The notes under the pieces are model-generated. The model searched no databases and was not told the DNA's origin. It saw nothing but the letters and a program-made list of their open reading frames with translations. A stretch of DNA of 64,000 nt. Origin: Pseudomonas sp. GTDB lineage: Bacteria; Pseudomonadota; Gammaproteobacteria; Pseudomonadales; Pseudomonadaceae. Position 1 is the first letter of the stretch. Each line of letters begins with the position of its first letter. The DNA lies in assembly GCF_030683065.1 (NCBI RefSeq), contig NZ_JAUXMX010000020.1:19408-83407 (forward strand), read 5' to 3'. This document shows, one piece after another, positions 8,681-16,920 of this stretch. The position numbers and the translations under genes were made by a program.

Positions 8681-9094
8681 AAAAAGCAAATAATGTTTTG
8701 TTTTTAAGCGAGATGTGTAAGGTTATTTTGACCCGTTGGGCGCTGTTTCACGGGCCAGATTTGCCTGGCGGAGATTGTTTTAACGCGATTCAACTCAGTC
8801 CGATAAGGCTATCTACACGCCATGTGCTCGCCAGGTTGGCGTTGAGCGCAGCAGGCAACGGCATCTCTCGTTGGGCCGCGTCGCTCCGACCTCAGCGTTT
8901 ACAAAGCACTGGATCCATGGTGTTTCCAGCAGGCGCATGGATGTCGTTGGCGCGGCTTTTGGAAAACGAATCGATTAGCTGAAAAATCCACACAGAAGTG
9001 TCAGTTGGCTCGTTGGGCAGGCTGCTAAGCTTGGCGTCAAGTTTCGATCAGGCAGCGTCGTGACGGGTATACAGAACCTGTTCGGATTGATCGA

Positions 9095-9106
9095 ATTGTG
9101 TACAAT
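9095..9106. promoter_or_regulatory. ATTGT-N2-ACAAT palindrome upstream of the GntR gene
   Basis: Five-base arms ATTGT and ACAAT separated by GT, about 107 bases before the GntR start. It resembles TTGTATACAA at 8671, so it is a plausible autoregulatory site for the GntR protein. Confidence 0.4.
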
Positions 9107-9213
9107 GGCCCGGCATTTTCCTGTTGTTTTTCACCCTATACGGCTTGCCCGTCACTGGGTGAATAGCAGTAAAGTTCTCGGAAACAGGCCGAACCCCTAT
9201 AGCGCGAGCCAGA

Positions 9214-9984
9214 ATGAACGAGCAATTGCAGCCCCTCAAGAAGCAGCCGGGTATTGGGAAAACCAGCCATAGCGGAACCCAGGACGATATCGTCTATGCG
9301 CATATTTTCGACGCGATCCTTGAGCAGCGCCTGGCGCCAGGTACCAAGCTGAGCGAAGAGGCACTGGGTGAAATATTCGGCGTTAGCCGCACTATCATTC
9401 GTCGCGCCCTGTCGCGCCTGGGCCATGAAAGTGTCGTGCTGCTGCGGCCCAACCGTGGCGCGGTGGTAGCCAGCCCGAGCGTTGAAGAAGCTCGACAGAT
9501 TTTCTATGCGCGGCGCATGGTCGAACGTGCAATTACCGAATTGGCGGTCTTGCATGCCACGGTAGAACAACTGGCCGAACTGCGGCAGATGGTCAAGGAT
9601 GAGCAAGACAGCTTCTCCCGTGGCGACCGTGGTGCGGGCATACGGTTGTCCGGCGAGTTCCACCTCAAGTTGGCCGAGGCTGCTAAAAATGCGCCCTTGG
9701 TCAGCTTCCAGCGCAGCCTGGTGTCGCAGACGTCGTTAATCATCGCGCAGTACGAAAGCGGCAGCCGTTCGCATTGCTCCTATGACGAACACAATCAGTT
9801 GATCGATGCCATCGAGGCCCGTGATGCGACTAAGGCCGTGAGCCTGATGATGCATCATATGGACCATATCGACAGCAAGCTCAACCTCGACGAGGAGAGT
9901 GCCTCGGACGACCTGCATGCGGTGTTCTCGCATCTGTTGCAGACCGGCAAGAAAAAGCCGGGGCGTACGCCGGCCAGTCGTTGA
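9214..9984 (+). CDS. GntR-family (FCD) transcriptional regulator next to purine genes
   Basis: A 256-residue regulator. The winged helix-turn-helix is at about residues 27-90 (IVYAHIFDAILEQRLAPG ... EIFGVSRTIIRRALSRLGHE). The C-terminal FCD ligand domain keeps the usual metal-ligand histidines: FHLKLAE, the DEHNQLIDAI segment, and a late His in MMHHMDHI. The gene is divergent from the purine permease and converges on guanine deaminase. It is the best candidate for a purine-responsive regulator of this cluster, with a purine or ureide effector. That role is inferred from position only. Confidence 0.85.
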   Translation: MNEQLQPLKKQPGIGKTSHSGTQDDIVYAHIFDAILEQRLAPGTKLSEEALGEIFGVSRTIIRRALSRLGHESVVLLRPNRGAVVASPSVEEARQIFYARRMVERAITELAVLHATVEQLAELRQMVKDEQDSFSRGDRGAGIRLSGEFHLKLAEAAKNAPLVSFQRSLVSQTSLIIAQYESGSRSHCSYDEHNQLIDAIEARDATKAVSLMMHHMDHIDSKLNLDEESASDDLHAVFSHLLQTGKKKPGRTPASR

Positions 9985-10019
9985 TTGGTGCCATCCCTGC
10001 GGCGGGGCGCTGCGGGTTC

Positions 10020-10198
10020 GTAGGTTGGGTTAGCGGCATTGCGATACATGAATATGCACCACGGTTCCGGCGCCGCGTAACCCAACAGCGACATACGCAC
10101 CTCCACATCATGGCGGGCAATCGCGGCGGGTTACGCTGCGCCTTGAGCCTTGCGTTGTTGCACAGCATGACTTCCATGCGCCGCTAACCCGCCCTACG
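10020..10198. repeat. intergenic inverted repeat pair (GTAGG...GGTTAGCGG type)
   Basis: A 17-base arm starting GTAGGTTGGGTTAGCGG at 10020 is matched in inverted form (15 of 17) by the arm ending GCCCTAC at 10197. Between them are further AACCC/GGGTT blocks. It fills most of the space between the converging GntR and guaD genes. Similar inverted pairs occur at 11547-11608 and 21121-21246. Confidence 0.55.
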
Positions 10199-10210
10199 GA
10201 ATCGCATTTC

Positions 10211-11515
10211 TCAATCCCTACGATGTACCGACACCCCGGCGGCGAAGGTCTGCTTGATCGCACGGTCATCGCCGAGCATGGTCAGGGCGAACAGCTTTTC
10301 GTCCAGCGTCTTGGCCTGCTGCATGCGGTAACTGATCAGCGGCGTGGCGTTGTAATCGAGCACCACGAAGTCTGCATCCTTGCCGCTCGCAAAGTTGCCC
10401 AGTTTGTCGTCCAGGTACAGCGCGTTGGCCCCGCCCAGAGTGGCCAGGTACAGCGACTTGAACGGGTCGAGCTTTTTGCCCTGCAACTGCATGATCTTGT
10501 ACGCCTCGTTCAGCGACTGCAGCTGGCTGAAGCTGGTGCCGGCACCCACGTCGGTGCCCAGGCCGACGCGTACGCCGTGCGCTTCCAGCTTGTTCAGGTC
10601 AAACAGGCCGCTGCCGAGGAACAGGTTGGAAGTTGGGCAAAACGCCACGGCCGAGCCGGTCTCGGCCAAGCGCTGGCATTCGTCGTCGCACAGGTGCACG
10701 CCGTGGGCGAACACCGCGCGCGGGCCGATCAGCTTGTAATGGTCATACACATCCAGATAGCCCTTGCGCTCGGGGAACAACTCCTTGACCCATTCGATCT
10801 CCTGACGGTTCTCGGACAGGTGGGTGTGCATGTACAGGTCCGGGTACTCGCCCAGCAGCTTGCCAGCCAGGGTCAGTTGCTCGGGGCTGCTGGTCGGGGC
10901 GAAGCGCGGGGTGACGGCGTAATGCAGGCGACCCTTGCCGTGCCAGCGTTCGATCAGCTCCTTGCTGTCGGCGTAGCCGGATTCCGGGGTGTCGGTCAGG
11001 TAGTCCGGGGCGTTGCGGTCCATCAGTACCTTGCCGGCGATCATGCGCAGATTCAGCGCCTGGGCGGCCTCGAAGAAGGCGTCCACCGACTGCTTGTGTA
11101 CGCTGCCGAACACCAGTGCGGTGGTGGTGCCGTTGCGCAGCAGTTCTTTCAGGAAGATACCAGCCACGTCCGCGGCATGGGTCTTGTCCTCGAACAGGCG
11201 CTCGGTGGGGAAGGTGTAGGTGTTCAGCCAATCCAGCAGCTGCTCGCCGTAGGAGGCGATCATCCCGGTTTGCGGGTAGTGGATATGGGTGTCGATAAAG
11301 CCGGGGGTGATCAGTGCATCGCGGTATTCGGTGATTTCCACGCCCTTGAGCGTCGGCAGCAGGTCGGCGGCGTGGCCAACGTTGGCCACCTGACCGTTGT
11401 CGATGACCAGCAGGCCGTCTTCGAAATACTCATAGGAGTGCTCAACGCCGACCACGGCAGGGTCGGCAATGCTGTGCAGGATGGCGGCGCGGTAGGCTTT
11501 GACGTTGGTTGTCAT
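10211..11515 (-). CDS. guaD: guanine deaminase
   Basis: A 434-residue amidohydrolase converting guanine to xanthine and ammonia. The metal-binding motifs are PGFIDTHIHYPQ (His77 and His79), HTHLSENRQEIEW, VFAHGVHLCDDE and GTDVGAG, all in the order of guanine deaminases. The family start MTTNVKAYRAAILHS is used. Its product feeds the xanthine dehydrogenase encoded just upstream on the same strand. The GntR regulator at 9214 converges on it. Its own upstream gap (11516-11604) contains a 12-bp inverted repeat. Confidence 0.95.
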   Translation of the reverse strand: MTTNVKAYRAAILHSIADPAVVGVEHSYEYFEDGLLVIDNGQVANVGHAADLLPTLKGVEITEYRDALITPGFIDTHIHYPQTGMIASYGEQLLDWLNTYTFPTERLFEDKTHAADVAGIFLKELLRNGTTTALVFGSVHKQSVDAFFEAAQALNLRMIAGKVLMDRNAPDYLTDTPESGYADSKELIERWHGKGRLHYAVTPRFAPTSSPEQLTLAGKLLGEYPDLYMHTHLSENRQEIEWVKELFPERKGYLDVYDHYKLIGPRAVFAHGVHLCDDECQRLAETGSAVAFCPTSNLFLGSGLFDLNKLEAHGVRVGLGTDVGAGTSFSQLQSLNEAYKIMQLQGKKLDPFKSLYLATLGGANALYLDDKLGNFASGKDADFVVLDYNATPLISYRMQQAKTLDEKLFALTMLGDDRAIKQTFAAGVSVHRRD

Positions 11516-11546
11516 CTATTACATCTCGACTTGGGGAAGGCGCTGC

Positions 11547-11608
11547 GTAGGGTGCGCCGTGCGCACCACAGGCAATGCGGTGTTATCGGTGCGCGCGGCG
11601 CACCCTAC
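11547..11608. repeat. 12-bp perfect inverted repeat between guaD and xdhC
   Basis: GTAGGGTGCGCC at 11547-11558 and GGCGCACCCTAC at 11597-11608 are exact reverse complements. The right arm overlaps the xdhC 3' end. This is a common type of dispersed intergenic repeat; it could also attenuate read-through from xdhC into guaD. Confidence 0.6.
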
Positions 11609-12438
11609 TGGGCGCGGCGCGAATTGGGTAGCAGCTTGGCAACGCTGCTTTCACCCTTTTTCACGTCCTGGCCAAAGGCGGCGTTGTAGGTGGCGATCAC
11701 TTCGCCGGCGATGGACACGGCTATTTCAATTGGCAATTTGCCTTTCACTTCGGGCAGACCCATCGGGCAGCGCATGCGCGTCATCAAGGCCTCCTCGAAG
11801 CCTCGTTCGCGCAGGCGGTGTTCGAATTTGGCGCGTTTGCTCTTAGAGCCGATTAATCCGTAGTAGGCGAAATCATTGCGCTTGAGAATGGCCGCGGTCA
11901 GTTCCAGGTCGAGCTGGTGGTTGTGGGTCATGACGATAAAGTAGCTGCCGGTCGGCATGCGTTCGACCTCATCGACCACGTCGTCTTCGACCACTTTGTC
12001 GACCCCGACGGGAATCTGCTCGGGAAACTCATTCTCCCGCGAGTCAATCCAGCGCACCTTGCACGGCAGGCTGGCCAGCAGCGGAACCAGGGCGCGGCCA
12101 ACGTGGCCGGCACCGAATACGGCGATCTGCGCCTGGGGCTGGCCCATGGGTTCGAATAGCAGCACGGTGGCACCGCCACAGCACTGGCCAAGGCTGGCTC
12201 CCAGGCTGAAACGCTCCAGGCGGGTGTCCTGGCTGCGGCTTTGCAACATCTCGCGGGCCAGCTCCATCGCCTTGAACTCCAGATGACCGCCACCGATGGT
12301 CTCAAAGATGCGCTCGGTGGTGACCACCATTTTCGAGCCAGCATTGCGCGGGGTAGAGCCGCGTTCTTCGATGATGGTCACCAACACGCAGGGTTCACCG
12401 CGTTGCTGCAGGTCGGCGAGGGCGCTGATCCAGCTCAT
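11605..12438 (-). CDS. xdhC: xanthine dehydrogenase accessory protein XdhC
   Basis: A 277-residue XdhC/CoxI-family chaperone that delivers sulfurated molybdenum cofactor to XdhB. The N-terminal XdhC domain shows VTIIEERGSTPRNAGSKM and LGASLGQCCGGATVLLFE. The C-terminal Rossmann-like part starts at IAVFGAGHVGRALVPLL and includes FIVMTHNHQLDLE and RCPMGLPEVKGKLPIEIAVS. GGAGG lies 8 bases before the ATG. A short open frame upstream ends in a 4-base ATGA overlap with this start. The gene is 224 bases downstream of xdhB, a gap holding a REP-like element. Confidence 0.95.
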   Translation of the reverse strand: MSWISALADLQQRGEPCVLVTIIEERGSTPRNAGSKMVVTTERIFETIGGGHLEFKAMELAREMLQSRSQDTRLERFSLGASLGQCCGGATVLLFEPMGQPQAQIAVFGAGHVGRALVPLLASLPCKVRWIDSRENEFPEQIPVGVDKVVEDDVVDEVERMPTGSYFIVMTHNHQLDLELTAAILKRNDFAYYGLIGSKSKRAKFEHRLRERGFEEALMTRMRCPMGLPEVKGKLPIEIAVSIAGEVIATYNAAFGQDVKKGESSVAKLLPNSRRAQ

Positions 12439-12566
12439 TTGCTCAGCCTCCAGGTGGGTGGCAGTTGTCCGGGGCGCGGTAAGCGCCAGTTGCTTGGCGA
12501 CGGGTCCAGTATCGCTAGCGGAATGGGTCGCGGTGTTTGCGCTTTCGTTTCAGTGTGTTTTTTCAT
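12435..12566 (-). CDS. possible 43-residue leader peptide overlapping xdhC
   Basis: An ATG at 12566 with AAGGTG 8 bases upstream opens a 43-codon frame rich in Pro, Arg and Trp (RPIPLAILDPSPSN, then RLPRPGQLPPTWRLSK). It ends in TGA that overlaps the xdhC ATG by four bases (ATGA). This layout would allow translational coupling to xdhC. No family is recognised, and it could be a chance frame. Conservation in other pseudomonads would decide. Confidence 0.35.
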   Translation of the reverse strand: MKKHTETKAQTPRPIPLAILDPSPSNWRLPRPGQLPPTWRLSK

Positions 12567-12588
12567 TGTTATGCACCTTCGGCTGTTT

Positions 12589-12660
12589 GTAGGAGCAGTG
12601 GGGGGGACGCCAAGTCCCATGCCCGCGATGCGGGTTCGCGGGCATGGCCCGCTCCTACGG
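12589..12660. repeat. REP-like palindromic element
   Basis: It begins GTAGGAGC and ends GCTCCTACGG. Inside, CATGCCCGCGA and TCGCGGGCATG form a near-perfect hairpin. This is the GTAGGAGCGGGC-type intergenic REP of Pseudomonas. It separates xdhB from xdhC, and related elements occur at 21265, 22431 and 40161. Confidence 0.7.
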
Positions 12661-12662
12661 TT

Positions 12663-15059
12663 CTATGCCGTTTCGACTTCTGCCGCAGCGACCTTGGCCG
12701 GTTGCTGGAGTTTCTTCATTTGCTCCACACCCCAGAGCACCCGCTCAGGGGTTGCCGGGGCGTCGATGTTCGGTTGTACGCGGTAGTCAGCCAGGCTGGC
12801 CACGGCGTCTTTGATCGCACACCACACGGCGATGCCGAGCATAAACGGCGGCTCACCGACGGCCTTGGAGTGAAACACGGTGTCTTCCGGGTTCTTGCGG
12901 TTTTCCACCAGCTTCACGCGCAGGTCCAGCGGCATATCGGCGATGGCGGGGATCTTGTAGCTGGCCGGGCCATTGGTCATCAGTTTGCCCTTGCCGTTCC
13001 ACACCAGCTCTTCCATGGTCAGCCAGCCCATGCCCTGAACGAAGGCACCTTCTACCTGGCCGATATCGATGGCCGGGTTCAGCGAGGCACCGACGTCATG
13101 CAGGATGTCGGTGCGCAGCATCTTGTACTCACCGGTCAGGGTATCGACGATCACTTCCGAGCACGCTGCGCCGTAGGCGAAGTAGTAGAAAGGACGACCG
13201 GCGGCCTTGTCGCGGTCATAGAAGATCTTCGGCGTGCGGTAGAACCCGGTGCTGGAGAGCGACACCTGGCCGAAGTAGGCCTTCTGGATCACGTCCTCGA
13301 AGCTCAGGAACAGATCGCGCACGCGCACCTGGCTGTTGCGGAACTCGACGTCTTCCGGGGTGACCTTGTATTCGCGCACCAGAAAATCCACCAGGCGCTG
13401 CTTGATGGTTTCAGCCGCATTCTTCGCGGCCATGCCATTCAGGTCGGTGCCGCTGCTTGCGGCGGTCGGTGAGGTGTTTGGCACTTTGTCGGTGTTGGTG
13501 GCGGTGATCTGGATGCGCGAGATGTCCACCTGCAACACTTCGGCGACGATCTGCGCGACCTTGGTGTTAAGGCCCTGGCCCATCTCGGTGCCGCCGTGGT
13601 TCAGGTGGATCGAGCCATCGGTGTAGATATGGATTAGCGCGCCGGCCTGGTTGAGGAAGGTGGCGGTAAAGCTGATGCCGAATTTAACCGGGGTCAGCGC
13701 CAGGCCTTTCTTCAGTACCGGGCTTTTTTGGTTGAACTCGATAATTTCCCGGCGGCGTTTGGCGTACTCGCAGCTCTCTTCAAGCTCGGCGGTCATCTCG
13801 TGGATAACGTTGTGCTCCACCGTCTGGTGGTAGTGGGTGACGTTGCGCTCGGTCTTGCCGTAGTAGTTGGTCTTGCGTACTTCCAGCGGGTCTTTGCCCA
13901 GGCTGCGGGCGACTGCATCCATGATCTCCTCAATGGCGACCATGCCCTGCGGGCCGCCGAAGCCGCGGTAGGCGGTGTTCGACGCAGTGTTGGTCTTGCA
14001 GCGGTGGCCATTGATGGTGGCGTTGCCGAGGAAGTAGGCGTTGTCCGAGTGGAACATCGCGCGGTCGACGATGGAGCCGGACAGGTCCGGCGAGTAGCCG
14101 CAGTTGCCGGCCAGTTCGATTTCGATGCCGTGCAGCAGGCCGTTGTCATCGAAGCCGACGTCGTACTCGACGTAGAACGGGTGACGCTTGCCGGTCATCT
14201 GCATGTCTTCGACGCGCGGCAGACGCATTTTGGTCGGCCGACCGGTGAGGTGGGCGATCACCGCACATAGGCACGCCGGGCCTGCGGCCTGGGTTTCCTT
14301 GCCGCCGAAACCGCCGCCCATGCGGCGCATGTCGATCACGATTTTGTGCATGGGCACGCCGAGCACTTCAGCCACCAGCTTCTGCACTTCGGTGGCGTTC
14401 TGCGTCGAGGTGTAGACGATCATGCCGCCGTCCTCAGTCGGCATCACCGAGGAAATCTGAGTTTCCAGGTAGAAGTGTTCCTGGCCGCCGATATGCAGGC
14501 TGCCTTGCAGGCGGCGCGGTGCATTGGCCAGTTCGGCGGCGGAGTTGCCGATCTTGTGCTGGTGGCTGTCGAGGACGAAGTGCTTCTTGCGCAGCGCATC
14601 GACCACATCCAGCACCGGCTCAAGGTCTTCGTATTCGATGATTGCAGCCATGGCCGCCTTGCGCGCGGTGTCCAGGCTGTCGGCGCCGACGGCTATCACC
14701 ACTTGACCCACATATTCGACCTTGCCGTCCGCCAGCAGCGGATCACCGGCGACCACCGGGCCGATGTCCAGCTGGCCGGGTACATCCTTGCTGGTGATCG
14801 CAATAGCCACGCCGGGGATGGCGTAGCAGGGCGTGGTGTCGATGCTGACGATGCGCGCATGGGCGCGGTCGCTCATGCGGGCATAGACGTGCAGCTGATT
14901 GGGGAACTCCAGGCGGTCGTCGACATACACGGCTTCACCGGACACATGTTTGTCCGCGCTCTCGTGTTTGACGCTGCGACCGACGCCGGTGGTGATATCG
15001 GCGCGGAACAGTTCGGCCAGTTCGGCTTGGGTTTTGCTGGTTTTGTGATGACTAGACAT
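12663..15059 (-). CDS. xdhB: xanthine dehydrogenase, molybdopterin-binding subunit
   Basis: A 798-residue large subunit that oxidises hypoxanthine and xanthine to urate at a molybdenum centre. Landmarks in order: GRSVKHESADKHVSGEAVYVDD at the start of the aldehyde-oxidase/xanthine-dehydrogenase fold, RRMGGGFGGKETQ, AYRGFGGPQGM, NHGGTEMGQGLNTK, and the catalytic Glu in KAVGEPPFML near the C-terminus. The ATG overlaps the end of xdhA by 8 bases, so the two subunits are translationally coupled. It forms a complex with XdhA, with XdhC as chaperone. Confidence 0.96.
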   Translation of the reverse strand: MSSHHKTSKTQAELAELFRADITTGVGRSVKHESADKHVSGEAVYVDDRLEFPNQLHVYARMSDRAHARIVSIDTTPCYAIPGVAIAITSKDVPGQLDIGPVVAGDPLLADGKVEYVGQVVIAVGADSLDTARKAAMAAIIEYEDLEPVLDVVDALRKKHFVLDSHQHKIGNSAAELANAPRRLQGSLHIGGQEHFYLETQISSVMPTEDGGMIVYTSTQNATEVQKLVAEVLGVPMHKIVIDMRRMGGGFGGKETQAAGPACLCAVIAHLTGRPTKMRLPRVEDMQMTGKRHPFYVEYDVGFDDNGLLHGIEIELAGNCGYSPDLSGSIVDRAMFHSDNAYFLGNATINGHRCKTNTASNTAYRGFGGPQGMVAIEEIMDAVARSLGKDPLEVRKTNYYGKTERNVTHYHQTVEHNVIHEMTAELEESCEYAKRRREIIEFNQKSPVLKKGLALTPVKFGISFTATFLNQAGALIHIYTDGSIHLNHGGTEMGQGLNTKVAQIVAEVLQVDISRIQITATNTDKVPNTSPTAASSGTDLNGMAAKNAAETIKQRLVDFLVREYKVTPEDVEFRNSQVRVRDLFLSFEDVIQKAYFGQVSLSSTGFYRTPKIFYDRDKAAGRPFYYFAYGAACSEVIVDTLTGEYKMLRTDILHDVGASLNPAIDIGQVEGAFVQGMGWLTMEELVWNGKGKLMTNGPASYKIPAIADMPLDLRVKLVENRKNPEDTVFHSKAVGEPPFMLGIAVWCAIKDAVASLADYRVQPNIDAPATPERVLWGVEQMKKLQQPAKVAAAEVETA

Positions 15060-16491
15060 AGGCGGTCACCCGGGTTTCGACGTCGGGAGCTTGCAGCTCG
15101 AGGAAGCATTTACGCAGCAGGTTCTGTGCGATGAGCAGGCGGTATTCCTTACTGGCGCGGAAGTCGCTGAGGGGGGTGAAGTCCTCGGCCAGGGCGGCGC
15201 AGGCGCGTTCGATTACGCCTGGATACCACGCCGAGCCTTGTAGCGCGGCTTCGCAGGCAGCAGCGCGTTTTGGAATGGCCGCCATACCGCCGAAGGCGAT
15301 ACGCGCGCTTTTCACCACACCATCTTCGACCACCAGGTTGAAGGCGGCGCAGACGGCGGAAATGTCGTCGTCCAGACGCTTGGACACCTTGTAGGCGCGG
15401 AACGTCTGGCTGGCCTGCTGGCGCGGCACGATGATCTTTTCGATAAATTCAGCTTCCTGACGGGCAGTCACCTTGTAGTCGAGGAAGTAGTCTTCGATCG
15501 GCAGGGTGCGGCTGCTGTTGCCTTTGCGCAGCACAATTTGCGCGCCGAGGGCGATCAGCAGCGGTGGGGCGTCGCCAATCGGCGAGGCGTTGCCAATATT
15601 GCCGCCCAGGGTGCCCTGGTTGCGGATTTGCAGGGAGGCAAAGCGATGCAGCAGCTCGCCGAAGTCCGGGTAATCCTCGGCCAGCGCTGCGTAGCAATCA
15701 GACAGCGCGGTGGCGGCGCCGATTTCAATGTGCTCGGCTGTCACTTCGACGCGCTTCATCGCCTCGATATGGCCGACGTAGATCATCACCGGCAGCTCGC
15801 GGTGGAACTGGGTGACTTCCAGGGCCAGGTCGGTGCCGCCAGCGAGCAGACGCGCATCGGGGTTGGCGGCGTAGAGGTCGGCCAGATCGGCCACGGTCAG
15901 CGGCAGCAGGCAGCGCTTGTCGCCGCTGTTGAGTTCGGCGGTGTCTTGTGGGGCGATGGCTTTCAGTTGGGCGACGGTTTCGGGCTCAAAGGCGTCGAAC
16001 TGGTCCGGCTGCTTCTGGCAGCAGGCTTGCTCGGCAGCGTCGATAATTGGGCGGTAGCCGGTGCAGCGACAGAGGTTGCCGGCCAGCGCTTCCAGGGTGT
16101 CGGCTTTGTCAAAGCGTGTACTGTTTTTTTGCAAAGCGAACAGCGACATAACGAAGCCTGGGGTGCAGAAGCCGCACTGCGAGCCGTGGCAGTCGACCAT
16201 GGCCTGTTGCACGCTGTGCAGTTGGCCCTGGTGCTTGAGGTCTTCAACCGTGATCAGCTGTTTGCCATGCAAGGAGGAGACGAAGGTCAGGCAGGAGTTG
16301 AGAGTGCGATAACGCACACGCTCGCCATCCAACTCGCCGACTACTACGGTGCAGGCACCACAGTCGCCAGACGCGCAGCCTTCTTTGGTTCCGGATTTGC
16401 CGACATGCTCACGCAGGTAATTGAGCACGGTGATGTTTGGGTCCAGGGCATGCTCATTACGCAGCTCCCGGTTGAGTAAAAACTGGATCAA
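15052..16491 (-). CDS. xdhA: xanthine dehydrogenase, FeS/FAD subunit
   Basis: A 479-residue small subunit carrying two [2Fe-2S] clusters and FAD. The first cluster Cys are in GCASGDCGACTVVV (39, 44, 47) plus Cys67. The second is in CGFCTPGF and NLCRCTGYRP. The FAD domain follows with LLAGGTDLALEVT and SLQIRNQGTLGGNIGNASPIGD. It is the first gene of the operon. The 430-base upstream region carries three TTGACC/GGTCAA half-sites forming two overlapping inverted repeats (16610-16638). Confidence 0.96.
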   Translation of the reverse strand: MIQFLLNRELRNEHALDPNITVLNYLREHVGKSGTKEGCASGDCGACTVVVGELDGERVRYRTLNSCLTFVSSLHGKQLITVEDLKHQGQLHSVQQAMVDCHGSQCGFCTPGFVMSLFALQKNSTRFDKADTLEALAGNLCRCTGYRPIIDAAEQACCQKQPDQFDAFEPETVAQLKAIAPQDTAELNSGDKRCLLPLTVADLADLYAANPDARLLAGGTDLALEVTQFHRELPVMIYVGHIEAMKRVEVTAEHIEIGAATALSDCYAALAEDYPDFGELLHRFASLQIRNQGTLGGNIGNASPIGDAPPLLIALGAQIVLRKGNSSRTLPIEDYFLDYKVTARQEAEFIEKIIVPRQQASQTFRAYKVSKRLDDDISAVCAAFNLVVEDGVVKSARIAFGGMAAIPKRAAACEAALQGSAWYPGVIERACAALAEDFTPLSDFRASKEYRLLIAQNLLRKCFLELQAPDVETRVTAYV

Positions 16492-16920
16492 GGACGACCT
16501 CCAGGCACTTTATTGTTCTCGTATCAGGCACTGTGAAAACGACTGCGCGAGGCAGCACCAGGTTTCACATGGCTTGGCATGAGGCAAATCTAGATTTTTC
16601 TGACTCAAGGGTCAACAAATATTTGACCTTGTGGTCAAGCGATCTTCATGCGGTTCAGTTATGACTCGCGCAGACGCTAAAAAAGGATTAACCAAGGCTA
16701 GCCGATTTTATACCGGCAGCACTTTTGGGGCGGCATGATCAGGGCTGTGCTGCAAGCGGGCGCCGACGCTTTTTTCAGTCTGCGCGTCGTTCCCTATGGC
16801 CTTGGCCCGGCAATACCCTGTGTTACACTTGCAGCCCTTATTTGCTAGCTCGCGCCAAGCCTGGCGGGGCTCATAGCCATTCTTCATGCCCCGATAGATC
16901 CGTAGAGTCAAAGGAAAATC
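16492..16920. other. divergent intergenic region between xdhA and the second GntR gene
   Basis: About 430 bases. It contains the operator-like repeats at 16610-16638. No gene is supported: a long minus-strand frame through here is the antisense of the GntR gene. In the Pseudomonas gene order I recall for this block an alkB-type gene can sit here; none is present. Confidence 0.6.
16610..16638. promoter_or_regulatory. overlapping inverted repeats GGTCAA-N7-TTGACC-N4-GGTCAA
   Basis: GGTCAA (16610-16615), TTGACC (16623-16628) and GGTCAA (16633-16638). The last two form a perfect TTGACC-N4-GGTCAA repeat, and the first two form GGTCAA-N7-TTGACC. The spacing to xdhA (about 120-150 bases) resembles the 8629 site before the permease. 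Either GntR protein encoded nearby, or a LysR-type regulator elsewhere, could bind it. Confidence 0.55.

Larger units (their letters stand above)
8520..9213. other. divergent regulatory region between permease and GntR gene
   Basis: About 690 bases with no convincing gene. An open frame at 8629-8982 has neither a good ribosome site nor a recognisable product. The stretch holds four candidate operators: TTGTATACCA (8544), TTGACC-N4-GGTCAG (8629), TTGTATACAA (8671) and ATTGT-N2-ACAAT (9095). The part from about 8700 to 9090 shows nothing I can name. Confidence 0.6.

Noticed and set aside
8629..8982. 117-residue open frame in the permease/GntR gap
   Set aside because: No ribosome site, no recognisable family, and it runs through candidate operators.
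10223..11689. 488-residue plus-strand frame
   Set aside because: Antisense of guaD, which has full amidohydrolase motifs.
15538..16479. 313-residue plus-strand frame
   Set aside because: Antisense of xdhA with its FeS and FAD motifs.
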